Part shown: positions 1 through 9,015 of the stretch, piece by piece
Layout: every line of letters starts with the position of its first letter
Position numbering within the stretch: the stretch's first letter is position 1
Assembly: GCF_003610785.1 (NCBI RefSeq)
Contig: NZ_RAQQ01000007.1
Location: 62,001 to 126,000 of the forward strand
Source: Micromonospora globbae
Lineage (GTDB): Bacteria > Actinomycetota > Actinomycetes > Mycobacteriales > Micromonosporaceae
Reading direction: 5' to 3'
DNA: 64,000 bases
Position numbers and translations under genes: made by a program
The notes under the pieces: generated by a model
What the model was told of the DNA's origin: nothing
Database searches by the model: none
Seen by the model: the letters and a program-made list of their open reading frames with translations, nothing else

Positions 1-2176
1 TCAGCTCCTGGCCGGAGAACGGCTTCGTGAGGTAGTCGTCGGCGCCGGCCGACAGGCCGGCCACCGCCTCGGCGGAGCCGGCGCGGGCGGAGAGCAGCAC
101 GATGGGCACGTGCCGCGTACGCGGGTCCGCGCGCAGCGCGCCGACCAGCCCGAAGCCGTCCAGTTCGGGCATCATCACGTCCGCGAGCACCAGGTCGAAG
201 CTGCCCGTCACGGCCAGCCGCAGGGCCTCGGCGCCGTCGCCCGCGGTGACCACCTCCCAGCTCGGGGCGAGCAGCCGGGTGACGTGCTCCCGCAGGTCGG
301 CGTTGTCGTCGGCCACGAGGATCCGCCCGGCCGGCGCGGCGGGACGGGCCGCGACCGAGACGGCCGCGCCCGTGCCGGTCCAGAGCGCGGTCTCCGCGAC
401 GTGGAGCAGCGCCTGCTCGGGCTCCGCGGGCTCCGGCCCGGCCTCGACCACCCGCTCGGGCGGCAGGTGGGTGCGACCGAACGGGACGGTCACGGTGAAC
501 GTGCTGCCCGCGTCGACCCGGCTGGTCACGGCGACCTCGCCCCCGTGCATCTCGACCAGCTCGCGGACCAGCGCCAGGCCGATCCCGGTGCCCTCGTGCG
601 TACGGGCGCGCACGCCCGGCACCCGGTGGAACCGCTCGAAGACGTGCGGTAGCTCCTCCGCCGCGATGCCCACCCCGGTGTCGGCCACCTCGAGCCGGGC
701 GCCCTCGGGCACCGCCCGCACCCGGACCCGGATCTCGCCGTGGAGGGTGAACTTCACGGCGTTCGACAGCAGGTTGAGGACGATCTTCTCCCACATGTCC
801 CGGTCGACGTGGACGGGCGTCGGCAGCGGCGGGCAGTCGACCACCAGCCGCAGCCCGGCCCGTTCGGTCGCCGAGCGGAACGTGCTGGCCAGCCGCGCGG
901 TGTAGTCGGCCAGGTCGGTGGGCTGGTACCGGGCGGCGAGCCGGCCGGACTCCAGCCGGGAGAAGTCCAGCACGGTGTTGACCAGCTTCAGCAGGCGCAG
1001 CGCGTTGCGGTGCATCACGGCGAGCCGGTCGGTGTGGGCGGCCGGCAGGGTCGGGTCGGCGAGCAGGTCCTCCAGCGGACCGAGCACCAGGGTGAGCGGG
1101 GTGCGGAACTCGTGGCTGACGTTGGCGAAGAAGTTGGTCTTGGCGCGGTCCAGGGCGGCCAGCTCGGCGGCGCGTGCGCGCTCCTGCTCGTACGCGCGCT
1201 GCTTGCCCACCGCGCGGGAGATCTCGGCCGCCACCAGGTCCAGGAAGCCGCGGTACTCCGCGGTCAGCGGCAGGAGGCGGGACACGCCCACGACGAGCGC
1301 GCCGACGGTCTGGTTCGCCGCCGTGACGGGCAGCACGAGCGCCCGGTCGGCCGCCGCGGCGGGCGGCGGGTCCAGCAGTTCCGCCACCGGGACGGTCACC
1401 GGCCCGCCGTCGTCGATCCGCGCGAGCGCGACCGGGGGCGCGGCCGGGGCGGTCGGCGCCTCGCCGCTGCACCCGGCCAGGACGAACCGGTCCCCCTCGT
1501 CGCGCAGCCAGATCTGGGCGAACGGCACGTCGGCCCGGTGCCGGTCGAGCACCGCGGCGGCGGCACGGCCGAGTGCGGCGGCGGTGCCCACGTCGGCGAG
1601 GTCGGCGGCGAGTTCGGCCAGCGCCCGCATGCGCCGCTCGCCGAGCACCCGCCCGGTGGTCTCGTTCACGATGCAGAAGACGCCGCCGACCGTGCCGTCC
1701 GCGTCGCGGATCGGGTCGTACGAGACGTCGAAGTACGTCTGCTCCAGGAAGCCGTGCCGTTCCAGCAGGAACGGGTGGTCCTCCGCCCGGTAGGAGCGGC
1801 CCGTGGCGCGTACGCCGGACAGCAGCGGGGCGAGCACGCTCCAGGTCTCCGCCCAGTGCGTCCGGGCCGGCCGGCCGAGCGCGTCGGGGTGCTTGCCGCC
1901 GATCGTCGGCCGGTAGGCGTCGTTGTAGAAGGCCAGGTGCTCGTCACCCCAGAACATGACGATCTGCGCACTGGAGGCGAGCATCGTGCCGACCGCGGCC
2001 GTGAGCGCGGCCGGCCACTCCCGAGGGGGCCCCAGCGGGGTCGATGACCAGTCGAAGGTGGCCAGGAGGCGACCCATCTCGCCGCCGTTGGCGAAGGCCG
2101 CCGCCAGCGACCGCGGAAGGTGGTCGTCGGCGGCCGGTCGTCGTTCCGCGTCCGTGCCCCCCAGCGCCGAACTCAT
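1..2176 (-). CDS. Hybrid sensor histidine kinase/response regulator (3' end outside window)
   Basis: Hybrid two-component kinase read leftwards from an ATG at 2176, with GGGAGG just upstream. About 725 codons are visible and the frame stays open to base 1, so the C-terminus is missing. Domains in order: a PAS-like domain (about residues 30-180), a GAF-like domain (about 190-330), a HisKA domain with H-box VSHEFRTPLT (phospho-acceptor His355), a HATPase domain with N-box NLLSNAVKF and G-box DTGVGI, and a receiver domain with phospho-acceptor Asp666 in LADVMMPELDG and the conserved Lys in TKPFSG. No membrane segment is seen, so it is probably a cytoplasmic sensor. Signal and output are unknown; an output domain could follow beyond the edge. 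Confidence 0.88.
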   Translation of the reverse strand, partial: MSSALGGTDAERRPAADDHLPRSLAAAFANGGEMGRLLATFDWSSTPLGPPREWPAALTAAVGTMLASSAQIVMFWGDEHLAFYNDAYRPTIGGKHPDALGRPARTHWAETWSVLAPLLSGVRATGRSYRAEDHPFLLERHGFLEQTYFDVSYDPIRDADGTVGGVFCIVNETTGRVLGERRMRALAELAADLADVGTAAALGRAAAAVLDRHRADVPFAQIWLRDEGDRFVLAGCSGEAPTAPAAPPVALARIDDGGPVTVPVAELLDPPPAAAADRALVLPVTAANQTVGALVVGVSRLLPLTAEYRGFLDLVAAEISRAVGKQRAYEQERARAAELAALDRAKTNFFANVSHEFRTPLTLVLGPLEDLLADPTLPAAHTDRLAVMHRNALRLLKLVNTVLDFSRLESGRLAARYQPTDLADYTARLASTFRSATERAGLRLVVDCPPLPTPVHVDRDMWEKIVLNLLSNAVKFTLHGEIRVRVRAVPEGARLEVADTGVGIAAEELPHVFERFHRVPGVRARTHEGTGIGLALVRELVEMHGGEVAVTSRVDAGSTFTVTVPFGRTHLPPERVVEAGPEPAEPEQALLHVAETALWTGTGAAVSVAARPAAPAGRILVADDNADLREHVTRLLAPSWEVVTAGDGAEALRLAVTGSFDLVLADVMMPELDGFGLVGALRADPRTRHVPIVLLSARAGSAEAVAGLSAGADDYLTKPFSGQEL

Positions 2177-2343
2177 GCACCCTCCCGGACCGGCCCCGTC
2201 CCACCCGGCCGATGATCTCCGCCGTGCTCCGCCTTGTACCCCGGCGGGACCACCGCGTAACGCCTGGGACACCTCGTACGCTGTTGTCGTCTTCCCGACC
2301 GGGCGGATTCCCGCCGCGACGCGACCCGGCGGCGCCGCCGGCG

Positions 2344-3108
2344 TCAGAGCGGTGTGACGTACGCGCCGGTGATGCCGCCGTCCACCACGAACTGCGCGGC
2401 GGTCACGAACGACGCGTCGTCGCTGGCCAGGAACGCCACCGCGGCGGCGATCTCCTCGGCCCGGCCGAACCGGCCCATGGGCACGTGCACCAGCCGGCGG
2501 GCGGCCCGTTCCGGGTCGGCGGCGAAGAGTTCGAGCAGCAGCGGCGTGGCGACCGGGCCCGGGCACAGCGCGTTCACCCGGATCCCCTCCCGGGCGAACT
2601 GCACCCCCAGCTCCCGGGTCATCGCCAGCACCCCGCCCTTGCTGGCCGTGTACGCGATCTGCGAGGTGGCCGCGCCCATCAGCGCCACGAACGAGGCGGT
2701 GTTGATGATGGAACCGCCGCCCTGCCGGCGCATGTGCGGGATCACGTGCTTGCAGCACAGGTAGACGCTCGTGGTGTTGACCCGCAGCACCCGCTCCCAG
2801 GCGTCCAGGCCGGTCTCCAGGATGGAGTCGTCGTCCGGCGGGGAGATCCCGGCGTTGTTGAACGCCACGTCCACGCGGCCGTGCCGCTCCACGACCCCGT
2901 CGAACAGCGCGCGTACGGCCGCCTCGTCGGCCACGTCGGCGACGACGGCATCACCGCCCACCTCGGCGGCGGCCCGCTGCCCGGCCTCGGCGTCGATGTC
3001 CACGCACACCACCCGGGCCCCCTCGGCGGCGAACCGCCGCACGGTGGACAGCCCGATCCCGCTGCCCGCCCCGGTGACCACGGCCACCCGATCCCGCAAC
3101 CGATCCAC
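2344..3108 (-). CDS. SDR family NAD(P)-dependent oxidoreductase
   Basis: A 254-residue short-chain dehydrogenase/reductase of classical length. The dinucleotide-binding motif TGAGSGIG is near residue 12, NNAG near 87, and the catalytic YxxxK appears as YTASKGG near 155. The start is GTG at 3108; its ribosome-binding site GGAGGAG lies inside the last codons of the upstream aldehyde dehydrogenase, whose stop is 4 bases before this start, so the two are translationally linked. It is the last gene of the glutamine-synthetase-like/aldehyde dehydrogenase/SDR operon. By context it may oxidise or reduce an intermediate of amine breakdown; the substrate cannot be read from the sequence. Confidence 0.9.
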   Translation of the reverse strand: MDRLRDRVAVVTGAGSGIGLSTVRRFAAEGARVVCVDIDAEAGQRAAAEVGGDAVVADVADEAAVRALFDGVVERHGRVDVAFNNAGISPPDDDSILETGLDAWERVLRVNTTSVYLCCKHVIPHMRRQGGGSIINTASFVALMGAATSQIAYTASKGGVLAMTRELGVQFAREGIRVNALCPGPVATPLLLELFAADPERAARRLVHVPMGRFGRAEEIAAAVAFLASDDASFVTAAQFVVDGGITGAYVTPL

Positions 3109-3112
3109 CTGC

Positions 3113-4468
3113 TCACTCCTCCGTGGCGATGAAGACGTTCTTGACGTCGGTGAAGGCGTGCAGCGCGTCGGGGCCCAGCTCGCGTCCGAGACCGGAGCGC
3201 TTCATGCCGCCGAACGGTGTCCAGTAGCGCACCGAGGAGTGCGAGTTGACGCTCAGGTTGCCCGCCTCGACGGCCCGGGCCACCCGCAGCGCCCGGCCGA
3301 CGTCCCGGGTCCAGATCGAGCCGGACAGGCCGTACTCGGTGTCGTTGGCGAGCCGGACGGCGTCCGCCTCGTCGTCGAAGGGCAGCACCGACACGACCGG
3401 GCCGAAGATCTCCGCACGCCAGTGCCGGTCCGCCGGGGAGTCGGCGAGCAGCACGGTCGGGGCGTACCAGAAGCCGGGGCCGTCCGGCCGGGCGCCGGTG
3501 AAGGCCACCCTGGCGCCCTCGACGTGGCCCGCCACCCGGTCCCGGTGTGCCGCCGAGACGAGCGGGCCCATCTCGGCGGTCTCCCGCGCGGGGTCCTCGA
3601 CCCGGACCGCACGCACCGCCGGTTCGAGCAGCTCCAGGAACCGGTCGTACGCGCTGCGCTGGACGAGGATCCGGGAGCGGGCGCAGCAGTCCTGGCCGGC
3701 GTTGTCGAAGACCGCGTACGGCGCGGTCGCGGCCGCCCTCGGCAGGTCGGCGTCGGCGAAGACCAGGTTGGCCGACTTGCCGCCCAGCTCCAGCGTCACC
3801 CGCTTCACCTGTGCGGCGCAGCCCGCCATGATCCGGGTGCCGACCGCCGTGGAGCCGGTGAAACTGATCTTGCGTACGGCCGGGTGGGTGACGAGGCGCT
3901 CGCCCACCACCGGACCGGCGCCGGGGAGCACGGTGAACACGTCGTCGGGGAGGCCCGCCTCGCGACCCAGCTCGGCGAGGCGCAGCGCGGTGAGCGGGGT
4001 CAGCTCGGCCGGCTTGAGCACCACGGTGTTGCCGGCGGCGAGCGCCGGGGCGAGCGCCCAGGCGGCGATCGGCATGGGGAAGTTCCACGGCACGATGACC
4101 CCGACGACGCCGAGCGGTTCGTGCACGGTCACGTCGAGGCCGCCCGGCACCGGGATCTGCCGGCCCGCGAGCCGCTCCGGCGCGCCCGCGTAGTAGTCGA
4201 GCACGTCCCGGACGTTGCCGGCCTCCCACCGGGCGCCGCCGATCGGGTGGCCGCTGTTGCGCACCTCGATCCGCGCCAGCTCCTCCACGTGGGCGTCGAC
4301 CACGGCGGCGAACCGGCGCAGCAGCCGCGCCCGCTCCCCCGGCGCCACCCACCGCCACCGCTCGTACGCCGCGGCGGCCCGTGCGACGGCCGCGTCCACC
4401 TGTTCCGGTGACGTGTCCGGAACCTCCGCGAACACCTCCCCGGTGGCCGGGTTCACCAGGCGCGTCAC
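3113..4468 (-). CDS. Aldehyde dehydrogenase family protein
   Basis: NAD(P)-dependent aldehyde dehydrogenase, 451 residues from GTG at 4468 (G-rich GGGGAGGGG upstream). The catalytic Cys is about residue 261 in GQDCCARS and the general-base Glu about 227 in LELGGKSAN. The C-terminal YWTPFGGMKRSGLGRE segment is typical of the PuuC/gamma-aminobutyraldehyde type. An alternative ATG at 4525 falls inside the inverted-repeat element 4487-4568 and is less likely. It is the middle gene of a three-gene operon behind a glutamine-synthetase-like ligase, which suggests oxidation of a gamma-glutamylated aminoaldehyde, as in polyamine or ethanolamine use by Streptomyces. The exact substrate is inference. 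Confidence 0.9.
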   Translation of the reverse strand: MTRLVNPATGEVFAEVPDTSPEQVDAAVARAAAAYERWRWVAPGERARLLRRFAAVVDAHVEELARIEVRNSGHPIGGARWEAGNVRDVLDYYAGAPERLAGRQIPVPGGLDVTVHEPLGVVGVIVPWNFPMPIAAWALAPALAAGNTVVLKPAELTPLTALRLAELGREAGLPDDVFTVLPGAGPVVGERLVTHPAVRKISFTGSTAVGTRIMAGCAAQVKRVTLELGGKSANLVFADADLPRAAATAPYAVFDNAGQDCCARSRILVQRSAYDRFLELLEPAVRAVRVEDPARETAEMGPLVSAAHRDRVAGHVEGARVAFTGARPDGPGFWYAPTVLLADSPADRHWRAEIFGPVVSVLPFDDEADAVRLANDTEYGLSGSIWTRDVGRALRVARAVEAGNLSVNSHSSVRYWTPFGGMKRSGLGRELGPDALHAFTDVKNVFIATEE

Positions 4469-4486
4469 CCGCCCACCCCTCCCCGC

Positions 4487-4568
4487 CCCCCGCGATCTTG
4501 CAGTTTCGGCCCCGACAAAAGCCACGTACCACCACGAAGAGCGGGCACAAAGTGCAAGATCGCGGGGG
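4487..4568. repeat. 82-bp element with perfect 16-bp terminal inverted repeats
   Basis: Arms 4487-4502 (CCCCCGCGATCTTGCA) and 4553-4568 are perfect reverse complements, separated by a 50-base unpaired core. It fills the gap between the glutamine-synthetase-like stop (4571) and the aldehyde dehydrogenase start (4468) inside an operon. It has no coding capacity and could be a small dispersed palindromic or MITE-like element, or an intra-operon hairpin that tunes expression of the downstream genes. Confidence 0.75.
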
Positions 4569-4570
4569 CG

Positions 4571-5935
4571 TCAGAGGCGTTCGAAGCCACGGAACAGCTC
4601 CCAGTCGGTGACCGCGGCGTCGAAGGCGGCGAGCTCGACCCGGGCGTGGTTCGCGTAGTGGGCCACGACCTCGGCGCCGAACGCCTCGGCGGCCACGGTC
4701 GAGGACTCCCAGAGGGCGAGGGCGTCGCGCAGGGTGCCCGGCACCCGCTCGGCGGCGGCGTCGTCGTACGCGTTGCCGGTGCACTCCTCCCCGGGCTCCA
4801 GCTCCTGCTCGATGCCGTGCACCGCCCCGGCGACCAGCGCGGCGATCGCCAGGTACGGGTTGACGTCCGCGCCCGGCACCCGGTTCTCCACCCGCACGTC
4901 CGGGCCGTGGCCGACGCGTCGCAGCGCGCACGTGCGGTTGTCGGTGCCCCACCGCAGGGCGGTCGGCGCGAACGAGCCCGGTTGGTACCGCTTGTAGGAG
5001 TTGACGTTCGGCGCGAAGAACAGGCTGAACTCGCGCATCGTGGCGAGCAGCCCGGCCAGCACCTGCCGGCCGGTCACGCTCAGCCGCCCGGGCCCGTCCC
5101 CGAGCAGTGCCGGGTGGCCGTCCACGTCGCGCAGCGAGAAGTGGATGTGGCAGGAGTTCCCCTCGCGGGCGTTCGGCTTGGCCATGAAGGTGATCGACAT
5201 GCCCTCCTGGGCGGCGATCTCCTTCGCCCCGTTCTTGTAGATGACGTGGTGGTCGGCGCAGGTGACCGCCTCGTCGTAGCGGAAGGCGATCTCGTGCTGG
5301 CCGAGGTTGCACTCCCCCTTCGCGCTCTCCGGGGACAGCCCGGCTCCCGCCATCTGGGTGCGGATGCGACGCAGCAGCGGCTCGACCCGGGCCGTCCCGA
5401 GCAGCGAGTAGTCCACGTTGTACTGGTTGGCCGGGGTCAGCTCCCGGTAGCCGCGCCGCCAGGCGTCCTCGTACGAGTCGCGGTAGACGACGAACTCCAG
5501 CTCGGTGCCGGCGTACGCCGTCAGCCCGTGCCCGGCCAGCCGGTCGAGCTGGTGGCGGAGGATCTGCCGGGGCGAGGCGACCACCGGACCGGACCCGTCC
5601 AGCCACTCCAGGTCGGCCAGGAGCAGGGCGGTGCCCGGCTGCCACGGCACCCGGCGCAGCGTGGCGAGGTCGGGCCGCATGGCGAAGTCGCCGTAGCCGC
5701 GCTCCCAGCTCGACATCGCGTACCCGTCGACGGTGTTCATCTCGACGTCCACCGCGAGCAGGTAGTTGCACCCCTCGCTGCCGTGGCCGACCACGTGCTC
5801 CAGGAAGTACGGCGCGTGGAACCGTTTGCCCTGCAACCGGCCCTGCATGTCGACGAGCGCCAGCACCACGGTGTCGATCTCGCCGTCGGCCACGGCGACC
5901 CGCAGCCGTTCCAGCGTGAGCGGGGCTTTCCTCAT
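4571..5935 (-). CDS. Glutamine synthetase-family protein (GlnA3/GlnA4/PuuA type)
   Basis: ATP-dependent ligase of the glutamine synthetase fold, 454 residues from ATG at 5935 with GGAGGG seven bases upstream; the frame is open to 6073 but the upstream part reads as non-coding. Family features include GTELEFVVYRD, the glutamate-binding AKGECNLGQHEI segment, the C-terminal ENRVPGADVNPYLA block and a late RGFERL tail. It heads an operon with an aldehyde dehydrogenase and an SDR. That order matches gamma-glutamyl amine ligases (PuuA of E. coli; GlnA3 and GlnA4 of Streptomyces, acting on polyamines and ethanolamine) rather than the ammonia-assimilating GlnA. The role is inferred from context. Confidence 0.87.
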   Translation of the reverse strand: MRKAPLTLERLRVAVADGEIDTVVLALVDMQGRLQGKRFHAPYFLEHVVGHGSEGCNYLLAVDVEMNTVDGYAMSSWERGYGDFAMRPDLATLRRVPWQPGTALLLADLEWLDGSGPVVASPRQILRHQLDRLAGHGLTAYAGTELEFVVYRDSYEDAWRRGYRELTPANQYNVDYSLLGTARVEPLLRRIRTQMAGAGLSPESAKGECNLGQHEIAFRYDEAVTCADHHVIYKNGAKEIAAQEGMSITFMAKPNAREGNSCHIHFSLRDVDGHPALLGDGPGRLSVTGRQVLAGLLATMREFSLFFAPNVNSYKRYQPGSFAPTALRWGTDNRTCALRRVGHGPDVRVENRVPGADVNPYLAIAALVAGAVHGIEQELEPGEECTGNAYDDAAAERVPGTLRDALALWESSTVAAEAFGAEVVAHYANHARVELAAFDAAVTDWELFRGFERL

Positions 5936-5955
5936 CGGCGGCCCTCCATCCCCAA

Positions 5956-5985
5956 GTCCTACTGGCCGGACCCGATCACCGTCAA
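5956..5985 (-). promoter_or_regulatory. Candidate sigma70-type promoter of the glutamine-synthetase-like operon
   Basis: Read on the minus strand, a good -35 box TTGACG (5985-5980) is followed after 18 bases by TAGGAC (5961-5956), about 20 bases before the ATG at 5935. The -35 is strong and the -10 is weak. Confidence 0.4.
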
Positions 5986-6208
5986 TGCCCCGGGTGTGGC
6001 GAATTGTGGTTGCCGGTGCCCGACGGGCGGCGCATCCTTGTTCCCGTGACCTGGCCCGATCGCGACGGGCCACCGCCGGGCGCTCGGACCGCCCGGCCCG
6101 CGGCGGCGCGGCGTGGTCGCCTCTCTCTCACCCGTACGGCGCTCCCTGCCGTACCCGACATGCGCGCCGCGCCGCCGCACCCACACCGTCCGTGCCGTCG
6201 TGCCGGGC

Positions 6209-6709
6209 TCACGTGAGCACCAGGCCGGCGACCCACAGCGCGGCGATCACCAGCCCGGCGAGGAACTCCAGCAGCATCGACAGGCCGGCCGCTGCCACCG
6301 CCCGTTTCGTGGCCGGCCAGGCGAGCCGGGCGTCGCCGAGCCGCAGCCGTTCGGCCGCCCACACCCCACCCACGAAGCCGAGCACCAGCCCGACCACGGG
6401 GACGACGAAGAACCCGACCAGGCCCAGCAGCCCGCCGGCGAGCAGGGACGACGTGGGCACCCCGCTGCGTTTCAGGTTCCGCCCCGGCCAGGCGTACTTC
6501 ACCACCGTCCCGCCGAGGGCGACCAGGGTCGCGGCGGCGAGCACGAGCCACCGGCCGCCGCCCGCGCCGCCGAAGAGCGCCCAGATGAGCACCCCGCCCC
6601 AGCAGAGCGGCAGCGCCGGCAGGCCCGGCACGATCACGCCGGCCAGCCCGGCCAGGATCGCCAGTGCGGCGACCACCGAGACGACCGTCTCGCTGTCGGT
6701 CACGCTCAT
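6209..6709 (-). CDS. DUF456 family membrane protein
   Basis: Small integral membrane protein, 166 residues from ATG at 6709 (an in-frame GTG/ATG further up at 6739 is less likely). It consists of closely spaced hydrophobic segments with glycine-rich turns, typical of DUF456: VIVPGLPALPLCWGG near the N-terminus and GGLLGLVGFFVVPVVGLVLG in the centre. Function is not known for the family. It stands alone between the glutamine-synthetase-like operon and the GGDEF-EAL gene, all on the same strand. Confidence 0.85.
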   Translation of the reverse strand: MSVTDSETVVSVVAALAILAGLAGVIVPGLPALPLCWGGVLIWALFGGAGGGRWLVLAAATLVALGGTVVKYAWPGRNLKRSGVPTSSLLAGGLLGLVGFFVVPVVGLVLGFVGGVWAAERLRLGDARLAWPATKRAVAAAGLSMLLEFLAGLVIAALWVAGLVLT

Positions 6710-6811
6710 CGGCGCCGCCCCCCAATCCGCCCGGCCCACCGGGGATCCCGCCGACCCGTACCGGGCCGCCGGGCCGCCGGCGCGGTCACCGGTCGTTCCA
6801 CCCTCGCATCA

Positions 6812-6842
6812 GGGCGCGGCGGGCGCACGCCCGGCCGCGCCC
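6812..6842 (-). terminator. Strong GC hairpin after the GGDEF-EAL gene
   Basis: A near-perfect stem of about 14 pairs with one bulged base sits just beyond the stop codon at 6845. There is no U-tract, as is usual for actinomycete terminators. Confidence 0.55.
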
Positions 6843-6844
6843 GC

Positions 6845-9010
6845 TCACGCCGCCTCCGTACCGGCCAGGCGGGCGGCGATGGCGTCGGCCGGCACGGGCG
6901 CGCCGAACAACTGCCCCTGCCCGGTGTCGCAGCGCAGCGCCCGCAGCCGCTCGGCCTGCACGACCGTCTCCACGGCCTCGGCGGTCACCCACAGCTCCAG
7001 CGCGTGCGCCAGCCGGACCAGCGCGTCCACGATGCGCTCGTCCCGGTGGTCGGCCGCCGTCTCCGGGGCGTCGCCCCGGATGCCCTCCACGAACGGGCCG
7101 GCCAGCTTCAGGCAGTGGATCGGCAGCCGGCGCAGGTACGCGAGGTTCGAGTAGCCGGTGCCGAAGTCGTCGACGGCCAGCCGTACGCCGAGCGCCGCGA
7201 GCCGGCGCAGCGACCGCAGCGGCTCCCCGGCGGTGCCCATCACGGCGCTCTCGGTCAGCTCCAGCTGGAGCAGCCGGGCCGGGAGGCCGCTGTAGACCAA
7301 CGCGTCCGAGACGGTCTCCACGATGGTCGGGTCCTCGACCTGCCGGGCGGCCAGGTTGACGCTCACCACCAGCCCCGCGTCCGGGAAGCGGCGCCGCCAC
7401 TGCTCGGCGTCCTCGCAGGCCCGGCGCAGCACCCAGGCGCCGAGCTGCACGATCAGCCCGGTCTCCTCGGCGAGCCCGATGAACCGGTCCGGGCCGAGCA
7501 GGCCCAGCTCGGGGTGCTGCCACCGCACCAGCGCCTCGACGGCGAGCATCCGCCCGTCGAGCAGCGACACGATCGGCTGGTAGTGGAGCACGAACTCGCC
7601 CCGGTCCAGCGCCCCCGGCAGGTTCGCGGCCAGCGACGAGCGGGCGATGTCGCGGGCGCTGCGCTCCGGGTCGTAGACCGCCCACCGCCCGCGGCCCTCC
7701 GCCTTGGCCCAGTAGAGGGTGGTGTCCGCCGCCTTCATGAGCTCCGACGCGCTGGTCTCCAGGGCCGGGCACTCGACGACGCCCACGCTCGCCGAGACGG
7801 TCAGCTGCTGGTCGTCGACGTGCACCGGCGTGGCCACGGCGGCCAGCGCGGCCTCCGCCACGGCCACCGCGTCGTCGAGGCCGTCCCCGCCGTCGACGAG
7901 GATGACGAACTCGTCCCCGCCCATCCGCGCCACGAGGTGACCGTGGTCGGCCACGGAGTCGGCGAGCCGGCGGGCGATCACGACCAGCAGCCGGTCGCCG
8001 AGGTCGTGCCCGAGGCTGTCGTTGATCGCCTTGAACCCGTCGAGGTCGAGGAAGCAGACGCCGACGCGCCGGCCGGCGTCGGCGGTCTCGAGGACGCGTC
8101 CGAGCGTCTCGAAGAAGAGGGTCCGGTTGGGCAGCCCGGTGAGCGGGTCGTGCAACGCCTGGAACCGCAGCCGCTGCTGCAACGCGTACCGCTCGGTGAT
8201 GTCCTCGATCATGGCGACGGTGAACCGCGGCCGGCCGTCGTCGTGCCGGATGAGGGAGACCGCCAGGTCCGTCCAGAGGCTCGTCCCGTCCTTGCGGTAG
8301 TAGCGCTTCTCCAGCCGCACCGAGTCGTGCTTGCCCTCGATGAGCTCCTGGTAGAGCTCCCACATCCCGGCGGCGTCGTCGGCGTGGAAGAGCGCGGCGA
8401 CGTTGAGCTGGCGCAGCTCGTCCGCCGAGTACCCGAGCATGTCGGCGAACGACTGGTTCACGTCGATGATCCGGCCGCTCGTGTCGGCGATGCCGATGCC
8501 GATCGCCGCGCCCGTGAAGACCGCCCGGAACCGCGCCTCGCTGTCGCGCAGGGCCTGCTCCACCTCGTCGCGGGCCTGCCAGGCCGAACGGGCGATCCGC
8601 TCCTGCTGGGCGAAGGTGCGGTCGCGCAGCGCCCGGGTGAAGCCGGCGGCGAGGGCGCCCTGGAGACCGGCCACCCGGGCCCGCGCGTCCGCCGGCGCGG
8701 CCTGGACCGGGACGACCCGGCCCACGAGGTCCTCCCCGAGGGCGCGCACCGACCACTCCAGCATGAGCGGCTCGGTCAGGTGCGCCTCGACCAGCGCCCG
8801 CCCGATCTCGGCGGCCGGCTGGGCGGAGAACGGGTCGGCGCGCAGCGCCGACGCCAGCCGCACGGTGTACGTGAGCAGCAGCCGCTCGGTCTCGGCCGCG
8901 CTGAGCGGCACGAAACCGAGGCGGCGTACCGCCCTGGCCCACCGCGCGGCGTACTCCTGCGCGCCGGCCGGGCTGACGTCGTCCCCCGTGGGATCCGGGA
9001 CGCCGGCCAC
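6845..9010 (-). CDS. PAS-GGDEF-EAL bifunctional cyclic-di-GMP protein
   Basis: Predicted cyclic-di-GMP enzyme of 721 residues starting with GTG at 9010, six bases after the stop of the upstream methyltransferase gene. The N-terminal 165 residues are an uncharacterised helical region. A PAS domain follows (about 170-285, ending ITERYALQQRLRF), then a GGDEF domain with intact MGGDEF signature, then an EAL domain with EALVRW, VNLAAR, LELTES, VDDFGTGYS, LKLAG and AEAVE. Both catalytic sites therefore look intact, and no RxxD inhibitory site is seen five residues before GGDEF. There are no transmembrane segments. It forms a probable two-gene unit with the PF04672 methyltransferase. Confidence 0.92.
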   Translation of the reverse strand: MAGVPDPTGDDVSPAGAQEYAARWARAVRRLGFVPLSAAETERLLLTYTVRLASALRADPFSAQPAAEIGRALVEAHLTEPLMLEWSVRALGEDLVGRVVPVQAAPADARARVAGLQGALAAGFTRALRDRTFAQQERIARSAWQARDEVEQALRDSEARFRAVFTGAAIGIGIADTSGRIIDVNQSFADMLGYSADELRQLNVAALFHADDAAGMWELYQELIEGKHDSVRLEKRYYRKDGTSLWTDLAVSLIRHDDGRPRFTVAMIEDITERYALQQRLRFQALHDPLTGLPNRTLFFETLGRVLETADAGRRVGVCFLDLDGFKAINDSLGHDLGDRLLVVIARRLADSVADHGHLVARMGGDEFVILVDGGDGLDDAVAVAEAALAAVATPVHVDDQQLTVSASVGVVECPALETSASELMKAADTTLYWAKAEGRGRWAVYDPERSARDIARSSLAANLPGALDRGEFVLHYQPIVSLLDGRMLAVEALVRWQHPELGLLGPDRFIGLAEETGLIVQLGAWVLRRACEDAEQWRRRFPDAGLVVSVNLAARQVEDPTIVETVSDALVYSGLPARLLQLELTESAVMGTAGEPLRSLRRLAALGVRLAVDDFGTGYSNLAYLRRLPIHCLKLAGPFVEGIRGDAPETAADHRDERIVDALVRLAHALELWVTAEAVETVVQAERLRALRCDTGQGQLFGAPVPADAIAARLAGTEAA

Positions 9011-9015
9011 GGCCG

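Noticed and set aside
2742..5771. Open frame of 1009 codons on the minus strand, overlapping three enzymes
   Set aside because: Arg/Gly/Ala-rich composition without motifs; it is the high-GC shadow of the glutamine-synthetase-like, aldehyde dehydrogenase and SDR genes in another frame.
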